NCBI GenBank assembly: GCA_018267355.1
Contig: JAFDYP010000490.1
Location: 1 to 7,726 of the forward strand
Length of the DNA stretch: 7,726 nucleotides
DNA from: Bacteroidota bacterium
Lineage (GTDB): Bacteria > Bacteroidota > Bacteroidia > Chitinophagales > LD1
Direction of reading: 5' to 3'
Both the position numbers and the translations under genes were made by a program. Of this stretch, positions 1 to 5,600 are shown in pieces (position 1 is the stretch's first letter; each line of letters begins with the position of its first letter). A model generated the notes under the pieces. The model searched no databases and was not told the DNA's origin. It worked only from the letters and a program-made list of their open reading frames with translations.

Positions 1-1154
1 AAATCTGCGACAGTCAGTCCTAGCTTTTCAAGTTTGCGCAGCTGGCTTGTATTGAGCACAGTCATAGAGTTGCGCATTACCAGCATTGGATAGTTGACCT
101 TATAATGCTCAAAGACTGGCTTTAGCTCCAGCCAATAGCTAAGTTCGCCGGCACCACCTATAAATGCGAGATTAGGGAGGATCAATTCCTGATAGACGGG
201 ACGCAGGATGACATTGGGACTGATAGATTCCCATCTCTCCCCTTGCCCCTCTCCAAAGGAGAGGGGCAGGTACGATCCGTCCTTCCTTGTGATTCGCTCA
301 CGAGAGTTTTCACCTAAAAAGAAAAGATTGATCTCCCGGGGCGTAGCCTGCACAGCATAATTTGCCTCCAGCCATTGTAGGGTAGAGTCGAGTGCCTTGA
401 TTGCGGAGGAATGCTCCAACTCATCCTTTATGATTGGTGCAAAGCGCTGTTTCAATTCTGCATCATCCTGGTCTATCACTACAAGGCCTGTGTCGGCAAA
501 GAGTTCATTTATGACATAGCGCGTATACTGACCGAAGCTCGTGAACTCGTCTAAGCCCGCGCGCAGTTTGTCCATAAGTGGCTTGCCAGTCTCTCCCAGT
601 ATCAGCTCTGCCTCATTCAGCACATTCACAAAGCTATCTAGCTTCCGGCGGCCATAGGCACCACCCTCCCCTTCTGCTGCAGGCCATTCTATCTTCTTTC
701 CATAGATATAGGTCGTGCCCAGCTCCTCAAAGTCATGGTCCTCGCTACCCATCCAGAAGACAGGTACAAAATTCTTCTCCGGATACTTCGTCTTGAGCTG
801 GTTGGCCAGATTGATCGTGGAGCTGATCTTATAGATATTGAAGACGGGCCCGAGCATCACACATGGCTGATGCGCGGCAGTGACGGTGAAAGTATCAGCA
901 GACAGCAGCGACTCGATATTGAGTTTCGTCTTGTCTGATGCTTCTATATTGTGGTATTGCTTCTTCAGCACAGAGACGAGCAGTGGGCGGTCTGTCTGGT
1001 CTTTGGCTTTGTCTGCCATGACCTGGGCGAAGGCATCGATATTAAGGTCATATTTATAGAGATGACGCAGTGTCGGATTGCCACTGATATAATCTGCTAC
1101 CAGCCTGCTAAAGCCGGGAATAGTAGTAAGCGGTATAGTGGAGACGATGGACAT
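1..1154 (-). CDS. bshC: Bacillithiol biosynthesis cysteine-adding enzyme BshC (3' end beyond window)
   Basis: BshC adds cysteine to glucosaminyl-malate in the last step of making the cytoplasmic thiol bacillithiol. The frame is open from an ATG at 1154 to the window edge, giving 384 codons of a family usually a little over 500 aa; the C-terminal part is cut off. Family-like blocks are a substrate-loop-like H95-Q96 followed by GPVFNIYKI (102-110), FVPVFWMGSEDHDFEE (129-144), REINLFF near 275, and SPNVILRPVYQE starting at 312. No other ATG lies between 1154 and the rimO stop. The start has no clear Shine-Dalgarno sequence. It lies 64 bp downstream of rimO on the same strand, with no convincing promoter between, so co-transcription is plausible. 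Oddity: residues 296-307 are encoded by a palindromic repeat (see 233-270) where I would expect a longer family segment. The family call is firm; whether the enzyme is active is not known. Confidence 0.9.
   Translation of the reverse strand, partial: MSIVSTIPLTTIPGFSRLVADYISGNPTLRHLYKYDLNIDAFAQVMADKAKDQTDRPLLVSVLKKQYHNIEASDKTKLNIESLLSADTFTVTAAHQPCVMLGPVFNIYKISSTINLANQLKTKYPEKNFVPVFWMGSEDHDFEELGTTYIYGKKIEWPAAEGEGGAYGRRKLDSFVNVLNEAELILGETGKPLMDKLRAGLDEFTSFGQYTRYVINELFADTGLVVIDQDDAELKQRFAPIIKDELEHSSAIKALDSTLQWLEANYAVQATPREINLFFLGENSRERITRKDGSYLPLSFGEGQGERWESISPNVILRPVYQELILPNLAFIGGAGELSYWLELKPVFEHYKVNYPMLVMRNSMTVLNTSQLRKLEKLGLTVAD
233..270. repeat. Bacteroidota-type palindromic repeat inside bshC
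   Basis: A perfect 10-bp inverted repeat (gcccctctcc / ggagaggggc at 245-254 and 258-267, loop aaa) is followed on its left by a C/T-rich arm (about 233-244). It resembles the dispersed CCCCTCTCC-TTT-GGAGAGGGG palindromes that I recall as common between genes in Bacteroidota. Here it lies inside the bshC reading frame and is read through as LPLSFGEGQGER (residues 296-307). Such PLSFGEG peptides are typical translations of this repeat. Confidence 0.75.
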
Positions 1155-1218
1155 GAAATAGACTTTAGTCAGTGACGCTAAGCCCGATGAAAGACGAATA
1201 ACCCTGCTTTTTATGCTA

Positions 1219-2532
1219 TCAGGCCACCACCTCTCCGTAGAGATCAAACTCCTCTGCGGAGGTGATCTTTACATTGGCAAAGTCGCCGATGCCAATGTAG
1301 GTGTTTTCGGCGCTGACTAGTACCTCGTTATCCACCTCCGGTGAATCGTACTCGGTACGGCCTATGAAGTAACCTCCCTCCTTGCGGTCAAACAGCACCT
1401 TGAACGTCTTGCCAACCTTCTTTTGATTCAGCGCAAGAGAGATTCCCTCTTGTACTTCCATTACTTCGGCAGCACGCATCTGCTTGGTATCTTCATCTAT
1501 ATCATCTGCATGGATATGTGCGCGCGTGCTATCCTCATGAGAGTACGTGAAGACACCCAGCCGCTCAAACTGCACCTCTTCGATAAAGCTCTTCAGGTTC
1601 TCGATATCCTGCTCGGTTTCCCCCGGGTAACCAACTAACATCGTAGTACGGATGGCGATATCGGGCACCTTGGCGCGGATGGCTTTGATCAGGTCTATGG
1701 TTTCCTCGTTGGTGATATTGCGGCGCATAGAGGTCAGGATCGGATCGCTGGCGTGCTGCAGTGGCATATCGAGGTAGTGACAGACCTTAGGGTTAGTAGC
1801 CATCTCGTCTATGATCTCCATGGGGAACTGTGCCGGATAGGCATAGTGCAGGCGGATCCACTCGATACCCTCTACCTTTGCCAGCTCCTGGAGCAGCTTC
1901 GGTAGCCTGCGCTTCTTGTAGATATCCAGTCCGTAGAAGGTCAGCTCCTGCGCGATCAGCATAAGCTCCTTCACACCTTTAGCTGCTAGGCCCTTCGCCT
2001 CAGCTACCAGCTCGTCTATCGTACGCGATACATGCTTGCCACGCATGAGCGGTATAGCGCAGAAGGAGCAAGTGCGGTTGCAGCCTTCTGATATTTTCAG
2101 GTAAGCATAGTGAGACGGCGTAGAGAGCATCCGCTCGCCTACCAGCTCATGCTTATAGTCGATCTTAAATTTCTTGAGCAGCTTAGGCAGCTCGGCGGTG
2201 CCGAAGAAGGCATCCACCTCGGGGATCTCGTCCTCCAGGTTATCCTTGTAGCGCTGCGAGAGACAGCCCGTGACATACAGCTTTTCGATCTTGCCTTTGC
2301 TCTTGGCATCGGCATACTCCATGATGGTATTGATAGATTCCTCCTTGGCCTTATCTATGAAGCCACAGGTATTTACCACCACGATGTTGCGGCCCTTGCG
2401 CCATTTGTCATGCACCACGTCATAGCCGCCATCCTGCAGGTGCGCCATCATCACCTCGCTATCCACGAGGTTCTTAGAGCAGCCGAGGGTGATGACTGAT
2501 ACTTTATCTTTCTGTATGCTTTTGGTCTTCAA
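1219..2532 (-). CDS. rimO: Ribosomal protein S12 methylthiotransferase RimO
   Basis: RimO is a radical-SAM enzyme that adds a methylthio group to the conserved aspartate of ribosomal protein uS12, using two [4Fe-4S] clusters. The 437-aa protein has full family length. The N-terminal MTTase domain shows its three cluster cysteines, C18 (LGCSKN), C56 (NTCGF) and C90 (TGCLSQ). The radical-SAM motif is C151-x3-C155-x2-C158 (CNRTCSFC), and a C-terminal TRAM domain covers roughly the last 65 residues. LGCSKNLVDSE with these features favours RimO over the tRNA enzymes MiaB and MtaB. The start must be the TTG at 2532: the frame closes at a TAA 18 bp upstream, and the first internal ATG falls after the conserved LGCSKN. 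The stop TGA is followed at once by an in-frame TAG. It lies 72 bp after ftsY on the same strand; a heptamer repeat and a weak promoter candidate sit between them. Confidence 0.95.
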   Translation of the reverse strand: MKTKSIQKDKVSVITLGCSKNLVDSEVMMAHLQDGGYDVVHDKWRKGRNIVVVNTCGFIDKAKEESINTIMEYADAKSKGKIEKLYVTGCLSQRYKDNLEDEIPEVDAFFGTAELPKLLKKFKIDYKHELVGERMLSTPSHYAYLKISEGCNRTCSFCAIPLMRGKHVSRTIDELVAEAKGLAAKGVKELMLIAQELTFYGLDIYKKRRLPKLLQELAKVEGIEWIRLHYAYPAQFPMEIIDEMATNPKVCHYLDMPLQHASDPILTSMRRNITNEETIDLIKAIRAKVPDIAIRTTMLVGYPGETEQDIENLKSFIEEVQFERLGVFTYSHEDSTRAHIHADDIDEDTKQMRAAEVMEVQEGISLALNQKKVGKTFKVLFDRKEGGYFIGRTEYDSPEVDNEVLVSAENTYIGIGDFANVKITSAEEFDLYGEVVA

Positions 2533-2535
2533 GAG

Positions 2536-2570
2536 AGTATTTAGTAGTTAGTATTAAGTATTTAGACAAA
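2536..2570. repeat. Heptamer tandem array upstream of rimO
   Basis: Five consecutive 7-bp units fill this stretch. On the plus strand the first four are agtattt, agtagtt, agtatta and agtattt, and the fifth, agacaaa, is divergent. In the rimO sense strand they read as a repeating WCTWAnT-like unit that ends 3 bp before the TTG start codon. The distal edge carries ATTTGTCTA (2563-2571), also found at the edge of the ftsY array. The period is read directly from the sequence; its function is unknown. Confidence 0.8.
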
Positions 2571-2599
2571 TGCACTAAGCTGCCGAATCAGAAATCCAA
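2567..2599 (-). promoter_or_regulatory. Weak promoter candidate for rimO
   Basis: On the minus strand TGCATTTG (2574-2567) matches the Bacteroidota -7 consensus TAnnTTTG except at its second base. A TTG (2599-2597) lies 22 bp upstream. If used, the transcript would begin inside the heptamer array, which would become the rimO leader. The match is short and the call is tentative; read-through from ftsY is the alternative. Confidence 0.3.
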
Positions 2600-2604
2600 C
2601 ATCA

Positions 2605-3561
2605 TTACACGCCCTTGAATAAGGAATCCACAAACTCCTTCGCATTAAACACCTGCAGCTTGTCTATCGCCTCGCCTACGCCGATGTAGCGCACGGGTAT
2701 CTTAAACTGATCTGAAATGCCAATTACCACGCCGCCTTTAGCAGTGCCGTCCAGCTTAGTGATAGCGAGGGCTGTGACTTGCGTAGCTGCGGTGAACTGG
2801 CGCGCCTGCTCTACTGCATTCTGGCCGGTAGAGCCATCCAGTACCAATAGTACCTCATGTGGTGCATCAGGTATCACCTTCTGCATCACGCGGCGGATCT
2901 TGGAGAGCTCGTTCATCAGGTCTACACGATTGTGCAGGCGGCCGGCGGTGTCTATGATCACCACGTCTGCGCCATCTGCCACACCTTTCTCTACAGCCTG
3001 ATAGGAAACCGCTGCGGGGTCAGAACCCATCTCCAGCTTTACGATACCCACGTCAGAGCGCTTGGCCCACACATCTAGCTGGTCTACCGCCGCTGCGCGG
3101 AAAGTATCTCCCGCGCCGAGCATGACCTTCTTGCCTGCCTTCTTGAATTGATAGGCGAGCTTTCCAATTGTTGTTGTCTTGCCGGCACCATTCACACCTA
3201 CTACCATGATCACATATGGCTTCTTACCCGATGGCAGGTCGAAGTTGGCAAAGGCATCATTCTGGTCATTGACAAAGAGGGCAGAGATCTCCTCCTTCAT
3301 GATACGGTTCAGCTCACCGGTAGAGGTAAACTTATCCCGCGCCACGCGCTCCTCTATATTCTTGATGATCTTTATGGTCGTCTCCAAACCCACGTCTGAG
3401 GAGATCAGCGCCTCCTCCAGGTTGTCCAGCACCTCTACGTCTACGGTAGATTTGCCCGCTATCGCGCGGGTCAGTTTGCCCAGGAAGCCTTCGTTGGTCT
3501 TCTGTAGCCCCTTGTCGAGGTCCTCTTTCTTCTCCTTGCTGAAAAAACCGAAAATACCCAT
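2605..3561 (-). CDS. ftsY: Signal recognition particle receptor FtsY
   Basis: FtsY is the SRP receptor GTPase at the inner membrane; it pairs with Ffh to deliver ribosomes carrying nascent membrane and secreted proteins to the translocon. The predicted 318-aa protein starts MGIFGFFSKEKK, with a short acidic/lysine-rich A region, then the NG domain. The segment FLGKLTRAIAGK (from about residue 26) looks like the amphipathic membrane-binding helix. GTPase motifs are the P-loop GVNGAGKTT (122-130), DTAGR (204-208) and TKLDG (268-272), with DGSTGQNA between the last two. The frame stays open upstream to a TTG at 3639, but those 26 codons translate the heptamer repeat and terminator tail rather than FtsY-like sequence, so I place the start at the ATG at 3561. 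It lies downstream of the ribosomal micro-operon, beyond its terminator, and 72 bp before rimO. Both the product and the start choice are well supported. Confidence 0.95.
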   Translation of the reverse strand: MGIFGFFSKEKKEDLDKGLQKTNEGFLGKLTRAIAGKSTVDVEVLDNLEEALISSDVGLETTIKIIKNIEERVARDKFTSTGELNRIMKEEISALFVNDQNDAFANFDLPSGKKPYVIMVVGVNGAGKTTTIGKLAYQFKKAGKKVMLGAGDTFRAAAVDQLDVWAKRSDVGIVKLEMGSDPAAVSYQAVEKGVADGADVVIIDTAGRLHNRVDLMNELSKIRRVMQKVIPDAPHEVLLVLDGSTGQNAVEQARQFTAATQVTALAITKLDGTAKGGVVIGISDQFKIPVRYIGVGEAIDKLQVFNAKEFVDSLFKGV

Positions 3562-3567
3562 GGTAAT

Positions 3568-3602
3568 ATGAGACGTTAGACGTGAGATATTAGACGATAG
3601 AC
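3568..3602. repeat. Heptamer tandem array upstream of ftsY
   Basis: Five exact-length 7-bp units lie 6 bp before the ftsY ATG. On the plus strand they include atgagac, gttagac, attagac and gatagac; in the sense direction the unit is TCTMAnn. The distal edge carries ATTTGTCTA (3598-3606), identical to the edge of the rimO array. When translated in the ftsY frame the array gives SNISRLTSHIT, which is why an upstream start looks possible but is not credible. Confidence 0.8.
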
Positions 3603-3630
3603 AAATACATAAATTGCGGGCGGCCCCTTT

Positions 3631-3664
3631 TAAAAACAAAGCCCCTTCCCGGATAGGAAAGGGG
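3631..3664 (-). terminator. Rho-independent terminator after the rpmB-rpmG-DUF4295 operon
   Basis: Reading the minus strand, ccccttucc-type arms (3664-3656 and 3649-3642; one bulged base) form a GC-rich hairpin with a loop of about 6 nt. It is followed immediately by TTTGTTTTT (3640-3632). It sits about 30 bp past the DUF4295 stop and before ftsY, so it should separate the ribosomal operon from ftsY-rimO. Confidence 0.75.
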
Positions 3665-3693
3665 TATATGTTTATAGGCTATACGCCATGGAT

Positions 3694-3858
3694 TTACTTT
3701 TCTTTCAGGTGCTCCTGTACCTTGTCCTTATGTACGATCTTCTCGAGGAAGCCATAAGAACCAGATTTGCCTTTTACGGCCTTGATCACACGTACATAAT
3801 CCTTTGAGCCCACCTGAGCTGTACGGTCTGTCTTCGCGTTCTTTGATATCTTTGCCAT
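3694..3858 (-). CDS. DUF4295 small basic protein, possibly ribosomal (bL38-like)
   Basis: This 54-aa lysine-rich protein (MAKISKNAKTD... ending in HLKEK) runs from an ATG at 3858 to a TAA at 3694-3696. Its length, the YVRVIKAVKGKSGSYGFLEKIV core and its place right after rpmG match the Bacteroidota-restricted DUF4295 family. I recall structural work on a Bacteroidota ribosome that assigned a lineage-specific large-subunit protein named bL38, and I believe it is this family, but I cannot confirm that here. It begins 8 bp after the rpmG stop, so it is surely co-transcribed and perhaps translationally coupled with the two ribosomal protein genes. That context agrees with a ribosome-associated role. 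The gene model is firm; the functional name is inference. Confidence 0.85.
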   Translation of the reverse strand: MAKISKNAKTDRTAQVGSKDYVRVIKAVKGKSGSYGFLEKIVHKDKVQEHLKEK

Positions 3859-3866
3859 TGCTTATC

Positions 3867-4055
3867 TTATTTGATTTCTTTGTGTACTGTTACCTTCTTC
3901 AGTATCGGGTTGTATTTCTTCAACTCGATCCTCTCCGTAGTATTCTTACGGTTCTTGTACGTGATATAGCGGGATGTACCCGGCTGGCCACTGTCTTTAT
4001 GCTCAGTGCACTCCAGTATCACCTGTATCCTGTTCTCTTTTCCTTTCTTAGCCAT
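3867..4055 (-). CDS. rpmG: 50S ribosomal protein bL33
   Basis: bL33 is a small protein of the large ribosomal subunit near the E site. The 62-aa sequence carries the family signature VILECTEHK...[35 protein letters not shown], of which the TYKNRKNT and KKYNP blocks are most diagnostic. Only one cysteine (C16) is present, so this is the form without the four-cysteine zinc ribbon. It lies 30 bp after rpmB and 8 bp before the DUF4295 gene on the same strand, in one operon. Confidence 0.96.
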   Translation of the reverse strand: MAKKGKENRIQVILECTEHKDSGQPGTSRYITYKNRKNTTERIELKKYNPILKKVTVHKEIK

Positions 4056-4085
4056 GATTCAGCTTATTGAGATTGCTTCTTAAAA

Positions 4086-4328
4086 TTAGTTCATCTGGAT
4101 CTCACCCTTACGGCTCAGTTCCTTGAGGTATGGGTAGAGGCCTTTCTTATTGATAGTCCTGATCGCCTCAGTAGAGACCTTGAGGGTCACCCACTCGTCG
4201 AGTTCAGGTATGAAAAACCTTTTGGTCTTAATGTTTGGCAGGAACTTCCTCTTAGTCTTCCTGTTAGAGTGGGAGACCTTGTGGCCGGACATTGGTCCTT
4301 TTCCTGTCAGATCGCAAAAACGTGCCAT
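4086..4328 (-). CDS. rpmB: 50S ribosomal protein bL28
   Basis: bL28 is a large-subunit protein needed for late 50S assembly. The 80-aa product opens MARFCDLTGKGPMSGHKVSHSN and continues with KRRF-like KTKRKFLPNIKTKRFFIPE and WVTLKVSTEAIRTINKKGL, all standard for the Bacteroidota family. Only one cysteine (C5) is seen, so no zinc-binding set is present. It is the first gene of the rpmB-rpmG-DUF4295 unit, with a good promoter 33 bp upstream and the terminator at 3631-3664 closing the unit. Confidence 0.96.
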   Translation of the reverse strand: MARFCDLTGKGPMSGHKVSHSNRKTKRKFLPNIKTKRFFIPELDEWVTLKVSTEAIRTINKKGLYPYLKELSRKGEIQMN

Positions 4329-4360
4329 GATTAGCTCTGTTATCGTTTAAAAATGGAGTG

Positions 4361-4391
4361 CAAATATGGAGATTTAAATTTAAAATCCCAA
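4361..4391 (-). promoter_or_regulatory. Bacteroidota-type promoter of the rpmB operon
   Basis: On the minus strand a TTG (4391-4389) is followed after 20 bp by CATATTTG (4368-4361), seven of eight positions relative to TAnnTTTG. The spacer is strongly AT-rich (taaatttaaa). The predicted transcript would begin near 4355, leaving a leader of roughly 27 nt before the rpmB ATG. Spacing, composition and position all agree. Confidence 0.65.
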
Positions 4392-4453
4392 ATGTTATTG
4401 AAAATGTGTAGAAGTTTATCGGAATGCAGGGTGGTCTGGAAATCAGGAAGACA

Positions 4454-4501
4454 GGGAATCGGTTAAAATACATTGCTGTTCAACTGATTAAGCGATTTCC
4501 C
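4454..4501. terminator. Imperfect stem-loop downstream of the ferredoxin gene
   Basis: GGGAATCGGTTAA (4454-4466) pairs with TTAAGCGATTTCCC (4488-4501), leaving one bulged base and one mismatch around a 21-nt loop. It begins 13 bp after the ferredoxin stop codon and could define the 3' end of that transcript. No clear T-run follows on the minus strand, so a classical rho-independent terminator is uncertain; a protein-binding site is possible. Confidence 0.35.
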
Positions 4502-4514
4502 GATCCACTCAGAT

Positions 4515-4844
4515 TTACACATCCGTCTTGGGTGCTATCTGTACTTTCAGGCCATCTATCTCGGGGTGGATCTTGATCTGGCAGCCCAGGCGGCTGTTCT
4601 TCTGCACGTGAAAGGCCTGGTCCAGCATATCCAGCTCTGCGTCAGACTGCTCGGGCAGCTCATGGCTGCTCTCCACATATACCTGGCAGGAGGCGCAGAG
4701 CGCCATGCCCCCACAGGTACCCTCTACGCCCAGATTCTCCATGCGGCAGATCTCCATCAGGTTCAGGTTCATGTCTGTAGGGGCCTCTACGGTGTGCTCC
4801 AGGCCCTCGCGGTCAGTGATATATAGTGTGACAGTATCTTTCAT
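4515..4844 (-). CDS. Adrenodoxin-type [2Fe-2S] ferredoxin
   Basis: This is a cytoplasmic one-electron carrier. The 109-aa protein has the adrenodoxin/ISC-ferredoxin cluster pattern C44-x5-C50-x2-C53 (GTCGGMALCASC) plus a distal C88 in RLGCQI. A beta-rich N-terminus (VTLYITDREGLEHTVEAP) and the acidic interaction stretch EQSDAELDMLDQ (65-76) are also typical. The length is normal. No iron-sulfur assembly genes are nearby, so its partner cannot be told from context. It is monocistronic by layout: its own -7 element lies upstream, the rpmB promoter lies downstream, and the gene on its other side is divergent. Confidence 0.93.
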   Translation of the reverse strand: MKDTVTLYITDREGLEHTVEAPTDMNLNLMEICRMENLGVEGTCGGMALCASCQVYVESSHELPEQSDAELDMLDQAFHVQKNSRLGCQIKIHPEIDGLKVQIAPKTDV

Positions 4845-4873
4845 CAGTGGTCAGTATCTGGTAAAATAAGCGC

Positions 4874-4881
4874 CAAATGTA
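4874..4881 (-). promoter_or_regulatory. -7 element of the ferredoxin promoter
   Basis: The minus strand reads TACATTTG, an exact match to TAnnTTTG, 29 bp before the ferredoxin ATG. No TTG is found at the usual distance upstream, so the -33 half is weak or missing. The transcript leader would be about 20-25 nt. Confidence 0.5.
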
Positions 4882-4899
4882 CAGAATAATGCGTGGACA

Positions 4900-4937
4900 G
4901 GCTACCTCTCCATTCATATGATAAAAGACAGGTAGCC
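4900..4937. repeat. Inverted repeat in the divergent ferredoxin/lipoprotein spacer
   Basis: GGCTACCT (4900-4907) and AGGTAGCC (4930-4937) form a perfect 8-bp inverted repeat around 22 bp that contain the palindrome CATATG. It lies upstream of the ferredoxin -7 box and of the lipoprotein gene, a position fit for a shared operator, but no regulator is known. Confidence 0.45.
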
Positions 4938-5004
4938 GCATGACGCAGGTAGGTCGCTAGCCGTCTGCTACATAGTATTTTCGCCTCATCTAAAACCATA
5001 TATC

Positions 5005-5544
5005 ATGAAGCAAACACTCGCCCTCCTCGCGCTGCTGGCGCTGCTCACGGGCTGCCAGACCTACACATTTGATAAACCTCAACCGCGCGACTCGGCAGCT
5101 ATGCCGGCGTTCCCGGATATACTGCAGGGCTCCTATGCCCACCGCGCAGGCCCGGAGCTGATGGAGATATCTGACAATGCCATCATCATCTCCAGCGTGA
5201 CACAGCAGGACTCCTTTACACTCAAGGCTACGGAGCGTGACACCGTCTTTACCATCTCCGACACAGCGGTACTGAAGACCTATAAAGGCTACTACTTTAT
5301 CAGCCGTTTTGTGAAAGACAGGTGGATGGTCTTCTCTATAAAACCGGAGAATAATACCATCGTACTGGGCAAGATCACTGACTCCTCAGACATCGCGCGG
5401 CTGAAACAGCTCGCCCCTTATCACTGCGACTCTACCGGCTGCGTTTTTCGCCCCTCTCAGAAGCAGTTTATCAAGTATATCAAGGGGGATGGCTTTCGCG
5501 ACCGCGACACATTTGACCGGGTCATAGTGCCCAATATACTCTGA
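5005..5544 (+). CDS. Putative lipoprotein of unknown function
   Basis: I do not recognise this family. The 179-aa protein begins with a lipoprotein signal peptide: K2, a leucine/alanine-rich core (5-14) and a lipobox L14-T15-G16-C17. Residues after C17 (QTYTFDK) lack an obvious acidic surface-export signal, so a periplasm-facing anchor is more likely than surface exposure; that is inference. The mature part has alternating hydrophobic stretches (IIISSVT, YYFISRF, WMVFSI) that suggest a beta-rich fold. It has one cysteine pair, C141 and C146 in HCDSTGC, which could form a disulfide. Transcription would be rightward, divergent from the ferredoxin gene. A weak -7-like TATTTTCG lies at 4976-4983 without a good -33 element. 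The xth gene follows after 56 bp on the same strand. The gene model is sound; no function is assigned. Confidence 0.8.
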   Translation: MKQTLALLALLALLTGCQTYTFDKPQPRDSAAMPAFPDILQGSYAHRAGPELMEISDNAIIISSVTQQDSFTLKATERDTVFTISDTAVLKTYKGYYFISRFVKDRWMVFSIKPENNTIVLGKITDSSDIARLKQLAPYHCDSTGCVFRPSQKQFIKYIKGDGFRDRDTFDRVIVPNIL

Positions 5545-5565
5545 TCGCGCCTTCTCTTTTTGGTA

Positions 5566-5598
5566 CGATAGTTTGATACCTTTATAGCAAAACTATCG
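5566..5598 (+). promoter_or_regulatory. Stem-loop directly before the exonuclease III start
   Basis: CGATAGTTT (5566-5574) and AAACTATCG (5590-5598) are perfect 9-bp complements with a 15-nt loop. The stem ends 2 bp before the xth ATG at 5601. If transcribed from upstream it would fold over the ribosome landing zone; as DNA it could be an operator. Neither role is shown by the sequence alone. Confidence 0.5.
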
Positions 5599-5600
5599 GT

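Noticed and set aside
578..1175. Several plus-strand open frames of 67-74 codons across this region
   Set aside because: They lie antisense to bshC, whose minus-strand frame is continuous and carries clear family motifs; their translations show no family character.
2110..2499. A 129-codon plus-strand frame
   Set aside because: It is fully antisense to the N-terminal and radical-SAM part of rimO, and its residue pattern is what the reverse of a coding strand gives.
3602..3609. TGTATTTG on the minus strand as a -7 box for ftsY
   Set aside because: The nearest TTG is 27 bp upstream, within the terminator T-run, so the spacing is too long. It is kept only as part of the shared edge of the repeats.
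3562..3639. 26-codon N-terminal extension of FtsY from a TTG
   Set aside because: It translates terminator and heptamer-repeat DNA; MGIFGFFSKEKK at the ATG 3561 is the usual FtsY beginning.
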